Origin: Candidatus Venteria ishoeyi
GTDB lineage: Bacteria; Pseudomonadota; Gammaproteobacteria; Beggiatoales; Beggiatoaceae
Length of the DNA stretch: 64,000 bases
Direction: 5' to 3'
Assembly (NCBI RefSeq): GCF_030378065.1
Contig: NZ_JAUCGJ010000010.1
Location: 1-64,000 of the forward strand
Made by a program: the position numbers and the translations under genes. The stretch's first letter is position 1. The number at the start of each line of letters is the position of its first letter. Shown here piece by piece: positions 18,338 through 26,852 of the stretch. Below the pieces are notes generated by a model. The model saw nothing but the letters and a program-made list of their open reading frames with translations. It ran no database searches and was not told the DNA's origin.

Positions 18338-18874
18338 TTAAAAGGGTAGCGTCCTCTTTAATCTATGTTTTCTCATTGATTTAAATTCAACTTTTATATT
18401 TTGGAATGGGAAATGCACAAACGATTCAATCTGTTCAATAATTTTTCTCTGCGTTTCTCCCATATCAAACACTAACAACTCAAAATGCTCTAGCTCGGAT
18501 AAGATAAGCTGTATGTTTGAAATATCCTCATAATTATAAATGCTATCTATTTTTTCACATGTCAAGACTAACTTTCTCAAATTTGGAAGAGCGTATAATG
18601 CTTGCCAATCTATAAATTGGTCAGTTTGAAAATTTGCGCTATAAATATTGCTACTTATATTAGAGTCTTCATACTCATCAATAAAACCGGCCACTTTATC
18701 CAACGGAAGATGAAATATTATTTTTTCAGATATAGGCGATCTTTTTGCCTTGCTTGGAATTTCATAATCAGCCAAAGCTTCAAGTAATGATATGTTGGGT
18801 ATATCAGAAAAATATATCTCTTTAATAGAACTTCCAAGCTCCATTAATATATCGTATTTTTCGGTCTCAAGCAT
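18338..18874 (-). CDS. Hypothetical protein, AT-rich, repeat-flanked
   Basis: 178 residues from the ATG at 18874, which has GGAGG five bases upstream; an ATG 12 bases earlier overlaps that site and is less likely. The protein is acidic and rich in Leu, Ile and Glu. One segment (WQALYALPNLRKLVLT) resembles a leucine-rich-repeat strand, but no clear repeat series follows. Base composition is clearly more AT-rich than the neighbouring housekeeping genes. The string gtagcgtcc occurs just inside its 3' end (18346) and again near 18982 and 19267, so the gene may lie within or beside mobile DNA. Function is not recognised. Confidence 0.45.
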   Translation of the reverse strand: MLETEKYDILMELGSSIKEIYFSDIPNISLLEALADYEIPSKAKRSPISEKIIFHLPLDKVAGFIDEYEDSNISSNIYSANFQTDQFIDWQALYALPNLRKLVLTCEKIDSIYNYEDISNIQLILSELEHFELLVFDMGETQRKIIEQIESFVHFPFQNIKVEFKSMRKHRLKRTLPF

Positions 18875-18988
18875 AAATTCCTCCATTAGGTATTTTTAGG
18901 GTTGAATTAAAAATTAAAGAAATTAAAGAAATTAAAGTGGACGCTTTCCTTTTATCGATAGAACCCCCCTAAAAAAATGGTAGCGTCC

Positions 18989-19102
18989 TAGGAGGTTGTC
19001 CGAGAACTCAGTTTTTCAAAAAATCGGGTTTTTAACTCATTGATAAATAATGAGTTAATTTTAGTAAAATCATTGATTTTGCTATTCTCGGACAGCCTCC
19101 TA
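18989..19102. mobile_element. Miniature inverted-repeat element, copy 1
   Basis: An 18-bp terminal inverted repeat bounds this 114-bp AT-rich element: taggaggttgtccgagaa at 18989-19006 and ttctcggacagcctccta at 19085-19102. It has no coding capacity. The ends are of the kind carried by IS4/IS5-type insertion sequences, so it is probably a non-autonomous derivative. It abuts a second element and shares two bases (TA) with it. Confidence 0.7.
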
Positions 19103-19265
19103 GGAGGCTGTCCGAGAACAGAGGCCGTAGCGAGGGAAGGCTGGTTTGAGGCAGATTTTTTCATTATTTGAGGCGAATATTGGGTATATTTAACGAAAAT
19201 AAGGGAGAAATCTGACCAAATCCAGCTTTTCCGCAGTAGGTCTTGTGTTTTCGGACAGCCTCCTA
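19101..19265. mobile_element. Miniature inverted-repeat element, copy 2
   Basis: The same terminal repeats bound this 165-bp element: taggaggctgtccgagaa at 19101-19118 and ttttcggacagcctccta at 19248-19265. The interior differs from copy 1, so the two share ends but not bodies. It carries no open frame of note. No transposase gene of the family is visible in the window. Confidence 0.7.
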
Positions 19266-19407
19266 GTAGCGTCCCCTTTTAATTGAAACGCAGCTATACT
19301 TGGGACGGGTTCAACGCTTTACGTAAAGACCTGCCTCTGGCTAATAAACCACGTATTTGTCATAATGTCTAAGCAAATAAGACCGTGTGCAAAGCGAACA
19401 ACTTTGA

Positions 19408-19478
19408 AAAGCCCGGTGCGGCAGTTCCGCACGCCGGGATTTGTGAGGGGTAGTTGGGTAACTGGCTGTTCTACCTCG
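19408..19478 (+). ncRNA. Group II intron 3' end (domains V and VI) remnant
   Basis: The string aaagcccggtgcggcagttc, with the complementary gaactgccgcacgccggg-type arm after it, forms the AGC...CGG hairpin typical of group II intron domain V (about 19408-19442). It is followed by a second hairpin, gaggggtag with ctacctc around an internal bulge (about 19445-19477), that fits domain VI with its branch-point region. No reverse transcriptase frame or domain I is present upstream, where miniature elements end at 19265. It is therefore only a fragment. The identification is from the hairpin pattern alone. Confidence 0.5.
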
Positions 19479-19585
19479 ATTCCGCCATATTGGGGCTTCC
19501 CACAACGGCGCATGACGCTACCGCTTATGCGCCCTACCGCGCTTTATTGGAGCCACCATCATGGCACCATATTATTTTTTATTGC

Positions 19586-19649
19586 GCCCAACGCCGTAAA
19601 TAACACGGCAAGCGATAGCGAAGCTCGTTGTTAATTTACCTTGTTATGT
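19586..19649. other. attC-like recombination site candidate
   Basis: An imperfect 64-bp palindrome runs from gcccaac (19586-19592, R-box-like) to gttatgt (19643-19649, weak R'-box). Inside it gtaaataaca pairs with tgttaatttac with one unpaired base, the feature that gives attC sites their strand polarity. It lies just after the group II intron remnant and just before a toxin-antitoxin pair, a setting typical of integron cassettes. The right box deviates from the GTTRRRY consensus, so this is tentative. Confidence 0.3.
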
Positions 19650-19671
19650 TTCTATCAATGGCAATGGAGGA

Positions 19672-20760
19672 TTACTCATGATCCCATTTGAACCTTTGTT
19701 TTAAGTCATTACAAAAAGTTATATTTAATAAGTTTTTATGTTGCAATTGTCCAACTACAATCCCAGGTGAAATTCCAATATCCTTAGCAAATGAAATAAT
19801 TGATACTTTGCTAAACTTTTTCCTTTCAATAAATGTAGCAAATTTATGAGTTGGAATTAACTCCTGTTCAGCAAAGATATTTGCCTCATTTTCTTTATCT
19901 TTGTCTAACCCATTTGTACCTTCCAGGAATAGTTCTTTTTTACCATGGAGCAAAATATGGGCCGCCTCATGAAAAAAGGTAAACCAAAGGTGATCATCGG
20001 TCTTGTAACGAAGACTTAGCTGGATAATTGCTTTATTTTTATTGACCCAGCGTGTTGCACCACTAACACCTGTTTTAGGAAGAGCAGGTACAAAGACAAC
20101 AGCAACACCAGCTATAGAGCAAAGTTCTTGCATTTGGGGTACAAATTGCTCCGGGGTTTCAGTGGTCAAACCTCTAATTTCATCTAGTACGTTTCTGAAT
20201 TTAGCCTTATTGTATGGTTCACAGTTAATTTTAGAAGATTCTATTTCCCCTTTTCTTAGCCATGCTGATACAGCTTCAGGAAAGACCTCATAAGTATGAT
20301 TTTGACGGTATGCAACATTAAGCTTTGGCCACATTTCACTCCATTGCTCTACTCTCGCAATAGCAAAGAAGCGAAGTACCTCTACAAGTTGGGCCTTCTT
20401 GTCTCTGGTCTTTTCAATCCAGTTTAACTTTGCCATTGCATTAATAGGGATATGTTTAAGCCAATTGAGGGAGGTTTCCAATTGCTCCTCTTCCACCATA
20501 CGTGCAAGAATTTCTTGATAATGGGATTCAAGATTTAACCAATACTCTACAGGCATTCCCAGTGCACGCTCAAACTTTATAGCCGTTTCAGGAGTAACTA
20601 CTGATTTAGCCTTTAAAATTGAGATAATATGTTTAGGAGTAATACCTGTACGTTTGGCTAGCTCTTGTTGAGTCATTCCTCTTATTTCTAATTCTACGCT
20701 AAGCACTTCACCTGGAGAGACTGCATAGTCAGGATAAAATTCATTTTGTATATCAACCAT
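19672..20760 (-). CDS. higA: HigA-like XRE regulator fused to ImmA/IrrE metallopeptidase
   Basis: About 362 residues from the ATG at 20760, chosen because GGAGG stands seven bases upstream; an upstream ATG at 20775 lacks this. Residues about 15-75 form a helix-turn-helix of the HigA type (MTQQELAKRTGITPKHIISI). The C-terminal half is an ImmA/IrrE zinc peptidase domain with FFHEAAHILLHG, the HExxH zinc motif. It overlaps the toxin gene by 8 bases. In HigBA modules the antitoxin binds the toxin and represses the operon. Fusion to a peptidase domain is known in this family, and here could allow regulated cleavage. Confidence 0.82.
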   Translation of the reverse strand: MVDIQNEFYPDYAVSPGEVLSVELEIRGMTQQELAKRTGITPKHIISILKAKSVVTPETAIKFERALGMPVEYWLNLESHYQEILARMVEEEQLETSLNWLKHIPINAMAKLNWIEKTRDKKAQLVEVLRFFAIARVEQWSEMWPKLNVAYRQNHTYEVFPEAVSAWLRKGEIESSKINCEPYNKAKFRNVLDEIRGLTTETPEQFVPQMQELCSIAGVAVVFVPALPKTGVSGATRWVNKNKAIIQLSLRYKTDDHLWFTFFHEAAHILLHGKKELFLEGTNGLDKDKENEANIFAEQELIPTHKFATFIERKKFSKVSIISFAKDIGISPGIVVGQLQHKNLLNITFCNDLKQRFKWDHE

Positions 20761-21097
20761 GGGTATCCTCCACACCTTTAATTTCTATAGCTGTTACTTG
20801 AGACCAATCTAATCCACCTTCTGCTCTCATGGGTATAGGATCATTTATAGGTTTGAAAAGCAGCCTATAAGGATGATCTAAATCTACCGATAATTGCCCT
20901 TTTTTATTACCCTTCAGTTCGTGACAACGATTTGGAAGACTGTAAGGTGGGGCGAAAATACCGAGGTTTGGAGCGGCTCTTAACTGAGTCATGATAACTT
21001 TTAAAATATCAGCTCGCCTAGAGCCGTGAGCTTTAACCAAAGATTTAAATTCACTTAATTGTTTTTGGAGCTTTTTACTGGAGAAAACTATTTCCAT
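20753..21097 (-). CDS. higB: HigB/RelE-family toxin
   Basis: A 114-residue protein of the RelE/HigB fold, with a basic N terminus (FSSKKLQKQLSEFKSLVKAHG) and the C-terminal segment DLDHPYRLLFKPIND. That segment matches the plasmid maintenance killer-protein family, whose members cleave ribosome-bound mRNA. It is the first gene of a two-gene operon with the HigA-ImmA fusion, overlapping it by 8 bases. The toxin-before-antitoxin order is the HigBA arrangement. It lies in accessory DNA downstream of the attC-like site. Confidence 0.75.
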   Translation of the reverse strand: MEIVFSSKKLQKQLSEFKSLVKAHGSRRADILKVIMTQLRAAPNLGIFAPPYSLPNRCHELKGNKKGQLSVDLDHPYRLLFKPINDPIPMRAEGGLDWSQVTAIEIKGVEDTHG

Positions 21098-21270
21098 ATC
21101 AAAACCATAACCTTATAGGTTAACTATTTTAGTTTATCTATATGGCATAAGCAAGAAGATAAAATATAAACATAACATTTTATTAGACAGAACCTATGAA
21201 TATAAAAACAAACAGATTCTGTCCATTACAATACGCATAGTTTCTGTATATCCTATTTACAAAAATAATA

Positions 21271-22383
21271 TTATTTCCACGCCACCAGCGCCTCTAAAAT
21301 TTTCTGCGCAGCCGTGCCATCGCCAAATACCTGTCTGGCGCTGCTGGCCTGTTGATAGGCATTTTCATCTTCTATCATCTGTTTTGCGCCGCTGACGATT
21401 TTCTCAACATCCGTACCCACCAACTGACAAACACCGGCTTGCACGCCTTCCGGGCGTTCGGTGACATCACGCATCACCAGTACGGGTTTTCCTAAAGCGG
21501 TGGATTCTTCCTGAATGCCGCCGGAGTCGGAGATAATAAAATGGGAACGCTGCATTAAATGGATAAAAGACACGTATTCCATGGGTTCAACTAAATGAAT
21601 ATTGTTGATGTCACCCAGAATAGACAATACCGGCTTTTGTACATTAGGATTGAGATGTACCGGATAAATAATGTGATAGTCTGGATATTGCTGCGCGATT
21701 TGTTTCAAGGCTTCACAAATATCACGAAAACCCTCGCCAAAATTCTCCCGGCGGTGTCCTGTTACCAGGATAACCGGGGCATTTTCAGGTATTGCTGCCA
21801 ATTCTGGTATGGGCGCGGCCTGGGTGTGGTTTAACACCCAGAACAAGGCATCAATCACGGTATTACCGGTTACGGCAATATCCTTGTCAGCAAAACCTTC
21901 TTTTTGCAAAGCCTGTTTGGCAAACGGGGTGGGGGCAAAATGTAAATCGGTTATGGCGGATAACATTTTGCGATTAATTTCTTCCGGGTAAGGCGCATAT
22001 TTTTGATAAGAGCGCAGACCGGCTTCGACATGGCCCACAGCAATGCGAGCATGAAAGGCTGCCAGCCCTGCGGCAAAGGCGGTGGAAGTATCACCCTGCA
22101 CCAGCACCCAGTCAGGTTTTACCGCTTCCAGCAAGTCGCCCATTTGATTGAGCACCCCGGCAACCACATCATTTAAGGATTGCCCCGGTTTCATCAGGTT
22201 CAGATCATGATCGGGTTGTATGCCAAATACGCCCAATGCCTGATCCTGCATCTGGCGATGTTGCGCGGTGGCGCAAACTACGGTTTCAAAGCGCTCATCG
22301 GCGCGCAGGGCCATAATCACCGGGGCCATTTTAATCGCTTCCGGGCGGGTGCCAAACACTGGCATCACTTTGATTTTTTTCAT
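21271..22383 (-). CDS. wecB: UDP-N-acetylglucosamine 2-epimerase (non-hydrolysing)
   Basis: A 370-residue cytoplasmic enzyme that interconverts UDP-GlcNAc and UDP-ManNAc for surface polysaccharide synthesis. Family signatures seen are the N-terminal PVFGTRPEAIKMAPVI, the VQGDTSTAFAAGLAAFH and GHVEAGLRS motifs, TGHRREN near residue 210, and ISDSGGIQEES near residue 285. Length is normal. Its ATG overlaps the stop of the upstream DUF354 gene by four bases, so the two are translationally coupled. No other capsule or O-antigen genes follow within the window. Confidence 0.92.
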   Translation of the reverse strand: MKKIKVMPVFGTRPEAIKMAPVIMALRADERFETVVCATAQHRQMQDQALGVFGIQPDHDLNLMKPGQSLNDVVAGVLNQMGDLLEAVKPDWVLVQGDTSTAFAAGLAAFHARIAVGHVEAGLRSYQKYAPYPEEINRKMLSAITDLHFAPTPFAKQALQKEGFADKDIAVTGNTVIDALFWVLNHTQAAPIPELAAIPENAPVILVTGHRRENFGEGFRDICEALKQIAQQYPDYHIIYPVHLNPNVQKPVLSILGDINNIHLVEPMEYVSFIHLMQRSHFIISDSGGIQEESTALGKPVLVMRDVTERPEGVQAGVCQLVGTDVEKIVSGAKQMIEDENAYQQASSARQVFGDGTAAQKILEALVAWK

Positions 22384-23438
22384 GCCTTTTTACTCCCTGC
22401 TTTATTATCTTTTGCTAAACGGATGTATTCCTGTACGAAAAAATCCCGCACCTGGGTTTTCTGGAAATCTTTTACCGAGCGGTCAGTGCGTTTATGGTAT
22501 TCAATTTTAGCCACATCTGCCGGATCGCGTACCAACATTAAGCGTCCAAGGCGATCCAGTTCTTCATCCACTGCGCCTTGCTCGCCGGTAAATGTGGAAA
22601 ATGCGGGTACGCCCAGCGCCGCCGCTTCTCGTACCATCGTACCGCCACCGCTGATCATGGCATCGGAAATGGCAATCAAATCCAGACCCTTAACCGGAAA
22701 GGGTAAATCATTGATGTTGGGGTATTTGAGAAAATCGTTAAAGGTTTCATCATCTGCCCGGTTCATCAAAATACATTGCACATCCGGCTGTTTGGCAATA
22801 TCTTCCAGAATCTTTTGATTAATCACCACACTGGTGTGATCGTGATAATGTGCCAGGGTTGCGGGTGGGCGAATGGTGACAATAATCCGCTCCGGGTCGA
22901 GTTTGAGTTTTTCCAGCAGGCTGTAATCCGGCTCATACACGCCGGTATAGACTTCTTCTTTCAAACCCGAATAACGCAGCAGTTTATGTTCCGGTGTACC
23001 GCGTGCAGTCAGGCGCTCCAGTGGCACTTCTTGCGGCACAAAAATCCAGTCACAGAAACGATTTAAGGCACTGATAAAAACATGCTCATAATCGTATACG
23101 GTAACATTGGGCATACGCAACAGACCACAGGCCACTGCCATAGGGCGCGAGCCGAACCCCACTGCCAAATCAATGTTTTTGCCCCGGCTCCAAAGCATCA
23201 ATTGCAAACTGCGTTGCAGGCCCACCAGGATTTTACTGATTTTTTTATTGCCGCCGTGTTTTCCCACCACCGCGCCACCAATGCCGTATAGTTCAGCCAA
23301 CTCCGGTACTGCTGAATAATCACGGCTGGTGGTGTATACCGTATGCCCCAGCTCGCGCAGGGATTTGGTAATTGGTTCAAAATATAATACGTCCGGGGCG
23401 TTTTCTAGATCAAACCAGAATGTTAGTTGTTCACTCAT
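22380..23438 (-). CDS. DUF354 family protein (glycosyltransferase-like)
   Basis: 352 residues with the DUF354 start FWFDLENAPDVLYFEPI and a glycosyltransferase-B-like layout: a conserved glycine-rich C-terminal motif (DAMISGGGTMVREAAALGVP) resembles the nucleotide-sugar site of GT-B enzymes. DUF354 proteins are common beside WecB-type epimerases in bacteria and archaea, as here, where the genes overlap by 4 bases. That supports a role in making or transferring a ManNAc-type sugar. The exact reaction is not established. Confidence 0.8.
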   Translation of the reverse strand: MSEQLTFWFDLENAPDVLYFEPITKSLRELGHTVYTTSRDYSAVPELAELYGIGGAVVGKHGGNKKISKILVGLQRSLQLMLWSRGKNIDLAVGFGSRPMAVACGLLRMPNVTVYDYEHVFISALNRFCDWIFVPQEVPLERLTARGTPEHKLLRYSGLKEEVYTGVYEPDYSLLEKLKLDPERIIVTIRPPATLAHYHDHTSVVINQKILEDIAKQPDVQCILMNRADDETFNDFLKYPNINDLPFPVKGLDLIAISDAMISGGGTMVREAAALGVPAFSTFTGEQGAVDEELDRLGRLMLVRDPADVAKIEYHKRTDRSVKDFQKTQVRDFFVQEYIRLAKDNKAGSKKA

Positions 23439-23490
23439 GAGTGATAGTGTCTCCTTGTTTTGGGTTGGGATAATTACCCGGTAGTATTCT

Positions 23491-23558
23491 TTATGTGTTT
23501 TTATAGCTATCTTTACGGTGCAAAATTCGACCTATTTCAATTGTATTTTCAGTGATAT
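23491..23558 (-). pseudogene. C-terminal remnant of a ParE/RelE-type toxin
   Basis: Read on the minus strand, this stretch encodes ITENTIEIGRILHRKDSYKN followed by a TAA at 23491. It matches the typical C terminus of ParE toxins (an I-E-I-x-R-[IV]-L-H core). It begins directly after the stop of the small antitoxin-like gene, and the first 70 or so codons of a toxin are missing. A deletion that joined the antitoxin to the toxin's tail explains this arrangement. Confidence 0.5.
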
Positions 23559-23729
23559 CTACTCAGAAAATGGAATACTTTTTTCTGCTCTTGTTGCTAT
23601 TAAAAGCTTTAAGTCATTGACATCTTCCTGAGATAGTATTTCCACGCCCTCATTTTCCAGATGTTTTAAAAACCAGATAATCTTATCTTTTATATCTTCA
23701 GTCTTTATTGATACAGTAACAATTTGCAT
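23559..23729 (-). CDS. Small antitoxin-like protein
   Basis: A 56-residue frame from ATG at 23729 to TAG at 23559, preceded by gagaag as a ribosome-binding site. The product starts MQIVTVSIKTEDIKDKII and ends with EDVNDLKLLIATRAE, a mixed helical protein of antitoxin size. The call depends on the ParE-like remnant that follows immediately. Its own last codons may have been altered by the same deletion. The flanking 120 bases up to the DUF354 gene hold nothing else recognisable. Confidence 0.4.
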   Translation of the reverse strand: MQIVTVSIKTEDIKDKIIWFLKHLENEGVEILSQEDVNDLKLLIATRAEKSIPFSE

Positions 23730-23785
23730 CTTAACTTCTCTGGTTATGCTGTAAATAATACTTTTCTAAGTTACCTGAGTTCAGC

Positions 23786-24481
23786 CTAATTGGCTTTACA
23801 CTTAACTTCAAAATCAACATGATAATGTTCATCATGCCGCACCCAGGAAGGTTTTTTGGAAAACTGAATATGCTTTTGCAGATAAGTACCATACTGCGTT
23901 TTAAATAAATAAGATTGTAGCTTAGGCGCAAATATCACGCGCCACAAGCCTGCACCATGCTTGTGGGCGGCTTTATGCAGCGCGACGATATGCGCAGCCA
24001 TGGCTTCAAAATCAATCGTGTAGGCTTCATATCGTCCTTGCTTATCAAATTCTATGGCATAACCTAATTGATTAAAATAGTGCGTGGGTAAATGCACGGA
24101 GTTCCCTTTGGAATTGACAACTGGCACCATGAAATCTACTGACAAGCCATTTCTGTGGGTTTTATGTGGCTTAAATTGACCGCCTTTTTTAAACCCGGTT
24201 TCAGCATATTTGAAAACCTTTAATGGTGCCTCGGTTTCCAGCATTTTATAAGCACTTAAAATGATTCTTTTAACTTTGGAATGTACATAGGTTCTGCCCA
24301 GCAAAGCAGCCGTATCACTATAGCTGACAAAGTTTACGCCTTCGTCTGGTAACTGTACACCGCCTTCCAGCCTGCCATTGGATGTTGTGCCATAACACAT
24401 ACTTTCCTGGGCAAAAGCACTGGAAGACAGTAATAATAATGTCAGGCTTAGATAATGCCTGATTCCTGCATTAAGGTGCAT
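23786..24481 (-). CDS. Penicillin-insensitive murein endopeptidase-like protein (MepA family)
   Basis: 231 residues with a Sec signal peptide (cleavage expected after SSSAFA near residue 24). The LAS metallopeptidase zinc ligands are seen in KTHRNGLSVDFMVP (His and Asp, about residues 108-120) and RHDEHYHVDF (His-x-His near residues 215-222). MepA-type enzymes cut D-Ala-meso-DAP cross-links in periplasmic peptidoglycan. It is slightly shorter than E. coli MepA (about 270). It lies 7 bases downstream of algC in the same direction and is probably cotranscribed. Confidence 0.8.
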   Translation of the reverse strand: MHLNAGIRHYLSLTLLLLSSSAFAQESMCYGTTSNGRLEGGVQLPDEGVNFVSYSDTAALLGRTYVHSKVKRIILSAYKMLETEAPLKVFKYAETGFKKGGQFKPHKTHRNGLSVDFMVPVVNSKGNSVHLPTHYFNQLGYAIEFDKQGRYEAYTIDFEAMAAHIVALHKAAHKHGAGLWRVIFAPKLQSYLFKTQYGTYLQKHIQFSKKPSWVRHDEHYHVDFEVKCKAN

Positions 24482-24488
24482 CTCAATA

Positions 24489-25862
24489 CTAAAAAGGGAG
24501 CTTCAAATCCGCTTCCAAGGCCAATAATTGTGCACGGAAAGCCTCTTGTATCGTCTCCATCTGCGCTTGGTCATCCGCTTCAAAACGCAATACCAGGCAA
24601 GATGTGGTATTGGAAGCTCGAACCAGTCCCCAGCCATGCTCAAAATCAACCCGCAGGCCATCAATGCGCGTCACTTCTGCGTCTGCAAACTGTGCCTGTT
24701 CCAGAAAACGCTGCATGAAATCAAAATGCGTACCTTCCGGCATTTTAAGCTGTAATTCCGGGGTGTTAATTGCATCCGGCAGTTCAGCAAACACCGCTGA
24801 AGTGGGGCGGGGATCGGCGGATAAAATTTCCAGCAATCGTGCTGCGGTATATAAGCCATCATCAAAGCCATACCAGCGTTCTTTGAAGAAAATATGACCG
24901 CTCATTTCTCCCGCCAGCAAACCGCCTTCTTCCAGTTTGCTTTTCATAAAGGAATGTCCGGTTTTCCACATGAGTGGCTCGCCGCCTGCATCCTGTATCA
25001 CCTTCTCCAGATGACGACTGCATTTCACATCATAAATAATACGCGCACCGGGGTTGCGGGATAACACATCGCGGGTATATAACATCATCTGCCGGTCGGC
25101 CCAGATAATTCCTCCCTGATTATCAACAACGCCCAGGCGATCACCATCACCATCCAGCCCCAGGCCTAAATCAGCCTGATACTCTTTCACCCTCTGGATT
25201 AAATCGTGTAGATTTTCCGGGCGTGTGGGATCGGGGTGGTGGTTAGGGAAGTTGCCATCTACTTCACAATACAATTCAATGACTTCACAGCCCATTTTTT
25301 TCAGTAACTGCGGCGTCAATTCGCCTGCGGCACCATTTCCACAATCAACCACAACACGCAGCGGCTGATGATCTTTATGCAGTTTTACATCAGATAAGAT
25401 GCGCTGGAGATAATCATCGCGTACATCACGCAATTCAAATGTACCAGAACCATCAATAAAATCCTGCTGCTCAATGCGCCGTTCCAAATCGGTAATTTCA
25501 TCACCGAATAAGGTCTTGCCAGCGAGCATGATTTTCATGCCGTTATAATTTGCCGGATTATGGCTGGCGGTTAACATCACGCCACTACCGGTGTCCAGAT
25601 GCCAGGCGGCAAAATATAAAACCGGGGTGGGCACCATGCCAATATCAATAACATCACAACCACTGGCGCGCAAACCCGCCACCAGCGCCGTTAATAGCAT
25701 GGGGCCGGATAAACGCCCGTCTCTGGCAACAACAATACGTCGTTGTCCACGCGCAATGGCCTCGCTGCCAATGGCATGACCAATTTGCATGGTGCGATCT
25801 TCATCCAGATCACGTCCGACGATGCCGCGAATATCATAGGCTCTAAAAATGGACACAGACAC
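24489..25862 (-). CDS. algC: Phosphomannomutase/phosphoglucomutase
   Basis: A 457-residue member of the alpha-D-phosphohexomutase family. The N-terminal FRAYDIRG, the catalytic phosphoserine loop TASHNPANYNGMK (Ser near residue 101), the metal-binding DGDGDRLG near residue 240 and the sugar-specificity loop GEMSGH near residue 320 are all present. It converts mannose-6-P to mannose-1-P and glucose-6-P to glucose-1-P for exopolysaccharide and LPS precursors. This fits the nearby epimerase and DUF354 genes. Length matches Pseudomonas AlgC (about 460). Confidence 0.93.
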   Translation of the reverse strand: MSVSIFRAYDIRGIVGRDLDEDRTMQIGHAIGSEAIARGQRRIVVARDGRLSGPMLLTALVAGLRASGCDVIDIGMVPTPVLYFAAWHLDTGSGVMLTASHNPANYNGMKIMLAGKTLFGDEITDLERRIEQQDFIDGSGTFELRDVRDDYLQRILSDVKLHKDHQPLRVVVDCGNGAAGELTPQLLKKMGCEVIELYCEVDGNFPNHHPDPTRPENLHDLIQRVKEYQADLGLGLDGDGDRLGVVDNQGGIIWADRQMMLYTRDVLSRNPGARIIYDVKCSRHLEKVIQDAGGEPLMWKTGHSFMKSKLEEGGLLAGEMSGHIFFKERWYGFDDGLYTAARLLEILSADPRPTSAVFAELPDAINTPELQLKMPEGTHFDFMQRFLEQAQFADAEVTRIDGLRVDFEHGWGLVRASNTTSCLVLRFEADDQAQMETIQEAFRAQLLALEADLKLPF

Positions 25863-25933
25863 TCCTTGGGGATAAGATGATAAATTAAATAACCGCCTAT
25901 TATAATACGCTTAAATATTTGTATAAGGTCGAT

Positions 25934-26443
25934 ATGATGACTCAAGACGATTCAACAGAAACCCAGTGTCCACTGGTACGCGATTGCAGCAAACTCATCA
26001 GTTCGCAGGTCGCTCGTCCCGGCATGTCGGTGGATACCGCAATTTTATATTGCCTGAAAGCGGGTTTGCCGGGTATCCCCTTTTGTAATGAACAAGGGGA
26101 TGTGGTTGGCAAAGTTTCACTGAAACACTTATTAATTACATCCTGTGTACCCAAAGACATGAGTAATTATGCCCATTTAATCGCAGATAAAGCAATCCCG
26201 GAACAAGCTGCTCTTACCTTGAGAAAATTAAATAATCTGATAGACAGTTCAGTGGATACCTATGTGTTATCAGATTTTGTTGTAACCAATCCCGACACCC
26301 CACTCTATAAAGCCCTGGCATTAATGGATAAATATAAGACCAGCTACTTTTTTGTATTGGATCAAGGGCATTATATCGGTAGCCTGGACATGCATTGTCT
26401 GGCACAGCATATGGTGGATATACTGGGCATTCAGGCAAAATAA
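25934..26443 (+). CDS. CBS-domain protein
   Basis: 169 residues from the ATG at 25934, preferred because TAAGG lies 6 bases upstream; an in-frame TTG at 25919 is less likely. Two CBS motifs are seen: one around VDTAILYCLKAGLPGIPFCN followed by GDVVGKVSLKHLL, the other around PLYKALALMDKYKTSYFFVL followed by GHYIGSLDMH. CBS pairs usually bind adenine nucleotides and regulate attached or partner proteins. No catalytic domain is attached. It is divergent from algC and precedes yajC by 44 bases. Confidence 0.75.
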   Translation: MMTQDDSTETQCPLVRDCSKLISSQVARPGMSVDTAILYCLKAGLPGIPFCNEQGDVVGKVSLKHLLITSCVPKDMSNYAHLIADKAIPEQAALTLRKLNNLIDSSVDTYVLSDFVVTNPDTPLYKALALMDKYKTSYFFVLDQGHYIGSLDMHCLAQHMVDILGIQAK

Positions 26444-26487
26444 TGGCATAATGCAGGATTTTTTATTGTTTCTTTGAAGGACTGACT

Positions 26488-26820
26488 ATGGATTTTCTGA
26501 TTCGCTCTGCCTGGGCAGAAGGTGCAGCTGCGCCGGGTGGTTTGGCGGCGCTGACTGATTTATTACCGCTGGTTTTATTATTTGTGGTGTTCTACTTTTT
26601 ATTAATCCGCCCTCAGACCAAACGGGTTAAAGAACACAAACAAATGGTTGAAGCACTGAAAAAAGGTGATGAAGTGGTCACTAATGGCGGTATTATTGGC
26701 AAGATCATTGACTTGGGTGAAAATTTTGTACTGGTTGAAATCAGCCTGGATATACAGGTTAAAATACAACGTGACGCGATTGCCACCGTTATGCCTAAAG
26801 GCACGATGAAGTCATTATAA
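26488..26820 (+). CDS. yajC: Preprotein translocase subunit YajC
   Basis: A 110-residue inner-membrane protein with one hydrophobic helix (about residues 25-45, LLPLVLLFVVFYFLLIRPQ) and the conserved RPQ-x-K-R and GDEVVTNGGIIGKI segments. YajC belongs to the SecDF-YajC complex that assists SecYEG in protein export. It is the first gene of the yajC-secD-secF order and a clear ortholog in length and position. Confidence 0.95.
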   Translation: MDFLIRSAWAEGAAAPGGLAALTDLLPLVLLFVVFYFLLIRPQTKRVKEHKQMVEALKKGDEVVTNGGIIGKIIDLGENFVLVEISLDIQVKIQRDAIATVMPKGTMKSL

Positions 26821-26852
26821 AACTCACTCTCTAAACGGTTTCTGAAAACACC

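Noticed and set aside
19319-19634. Small frames on both strands around the intron remnant
   Set aside because: They overlap structured RNA and repeat sequence and show no coding signature or ribosome-binding site.
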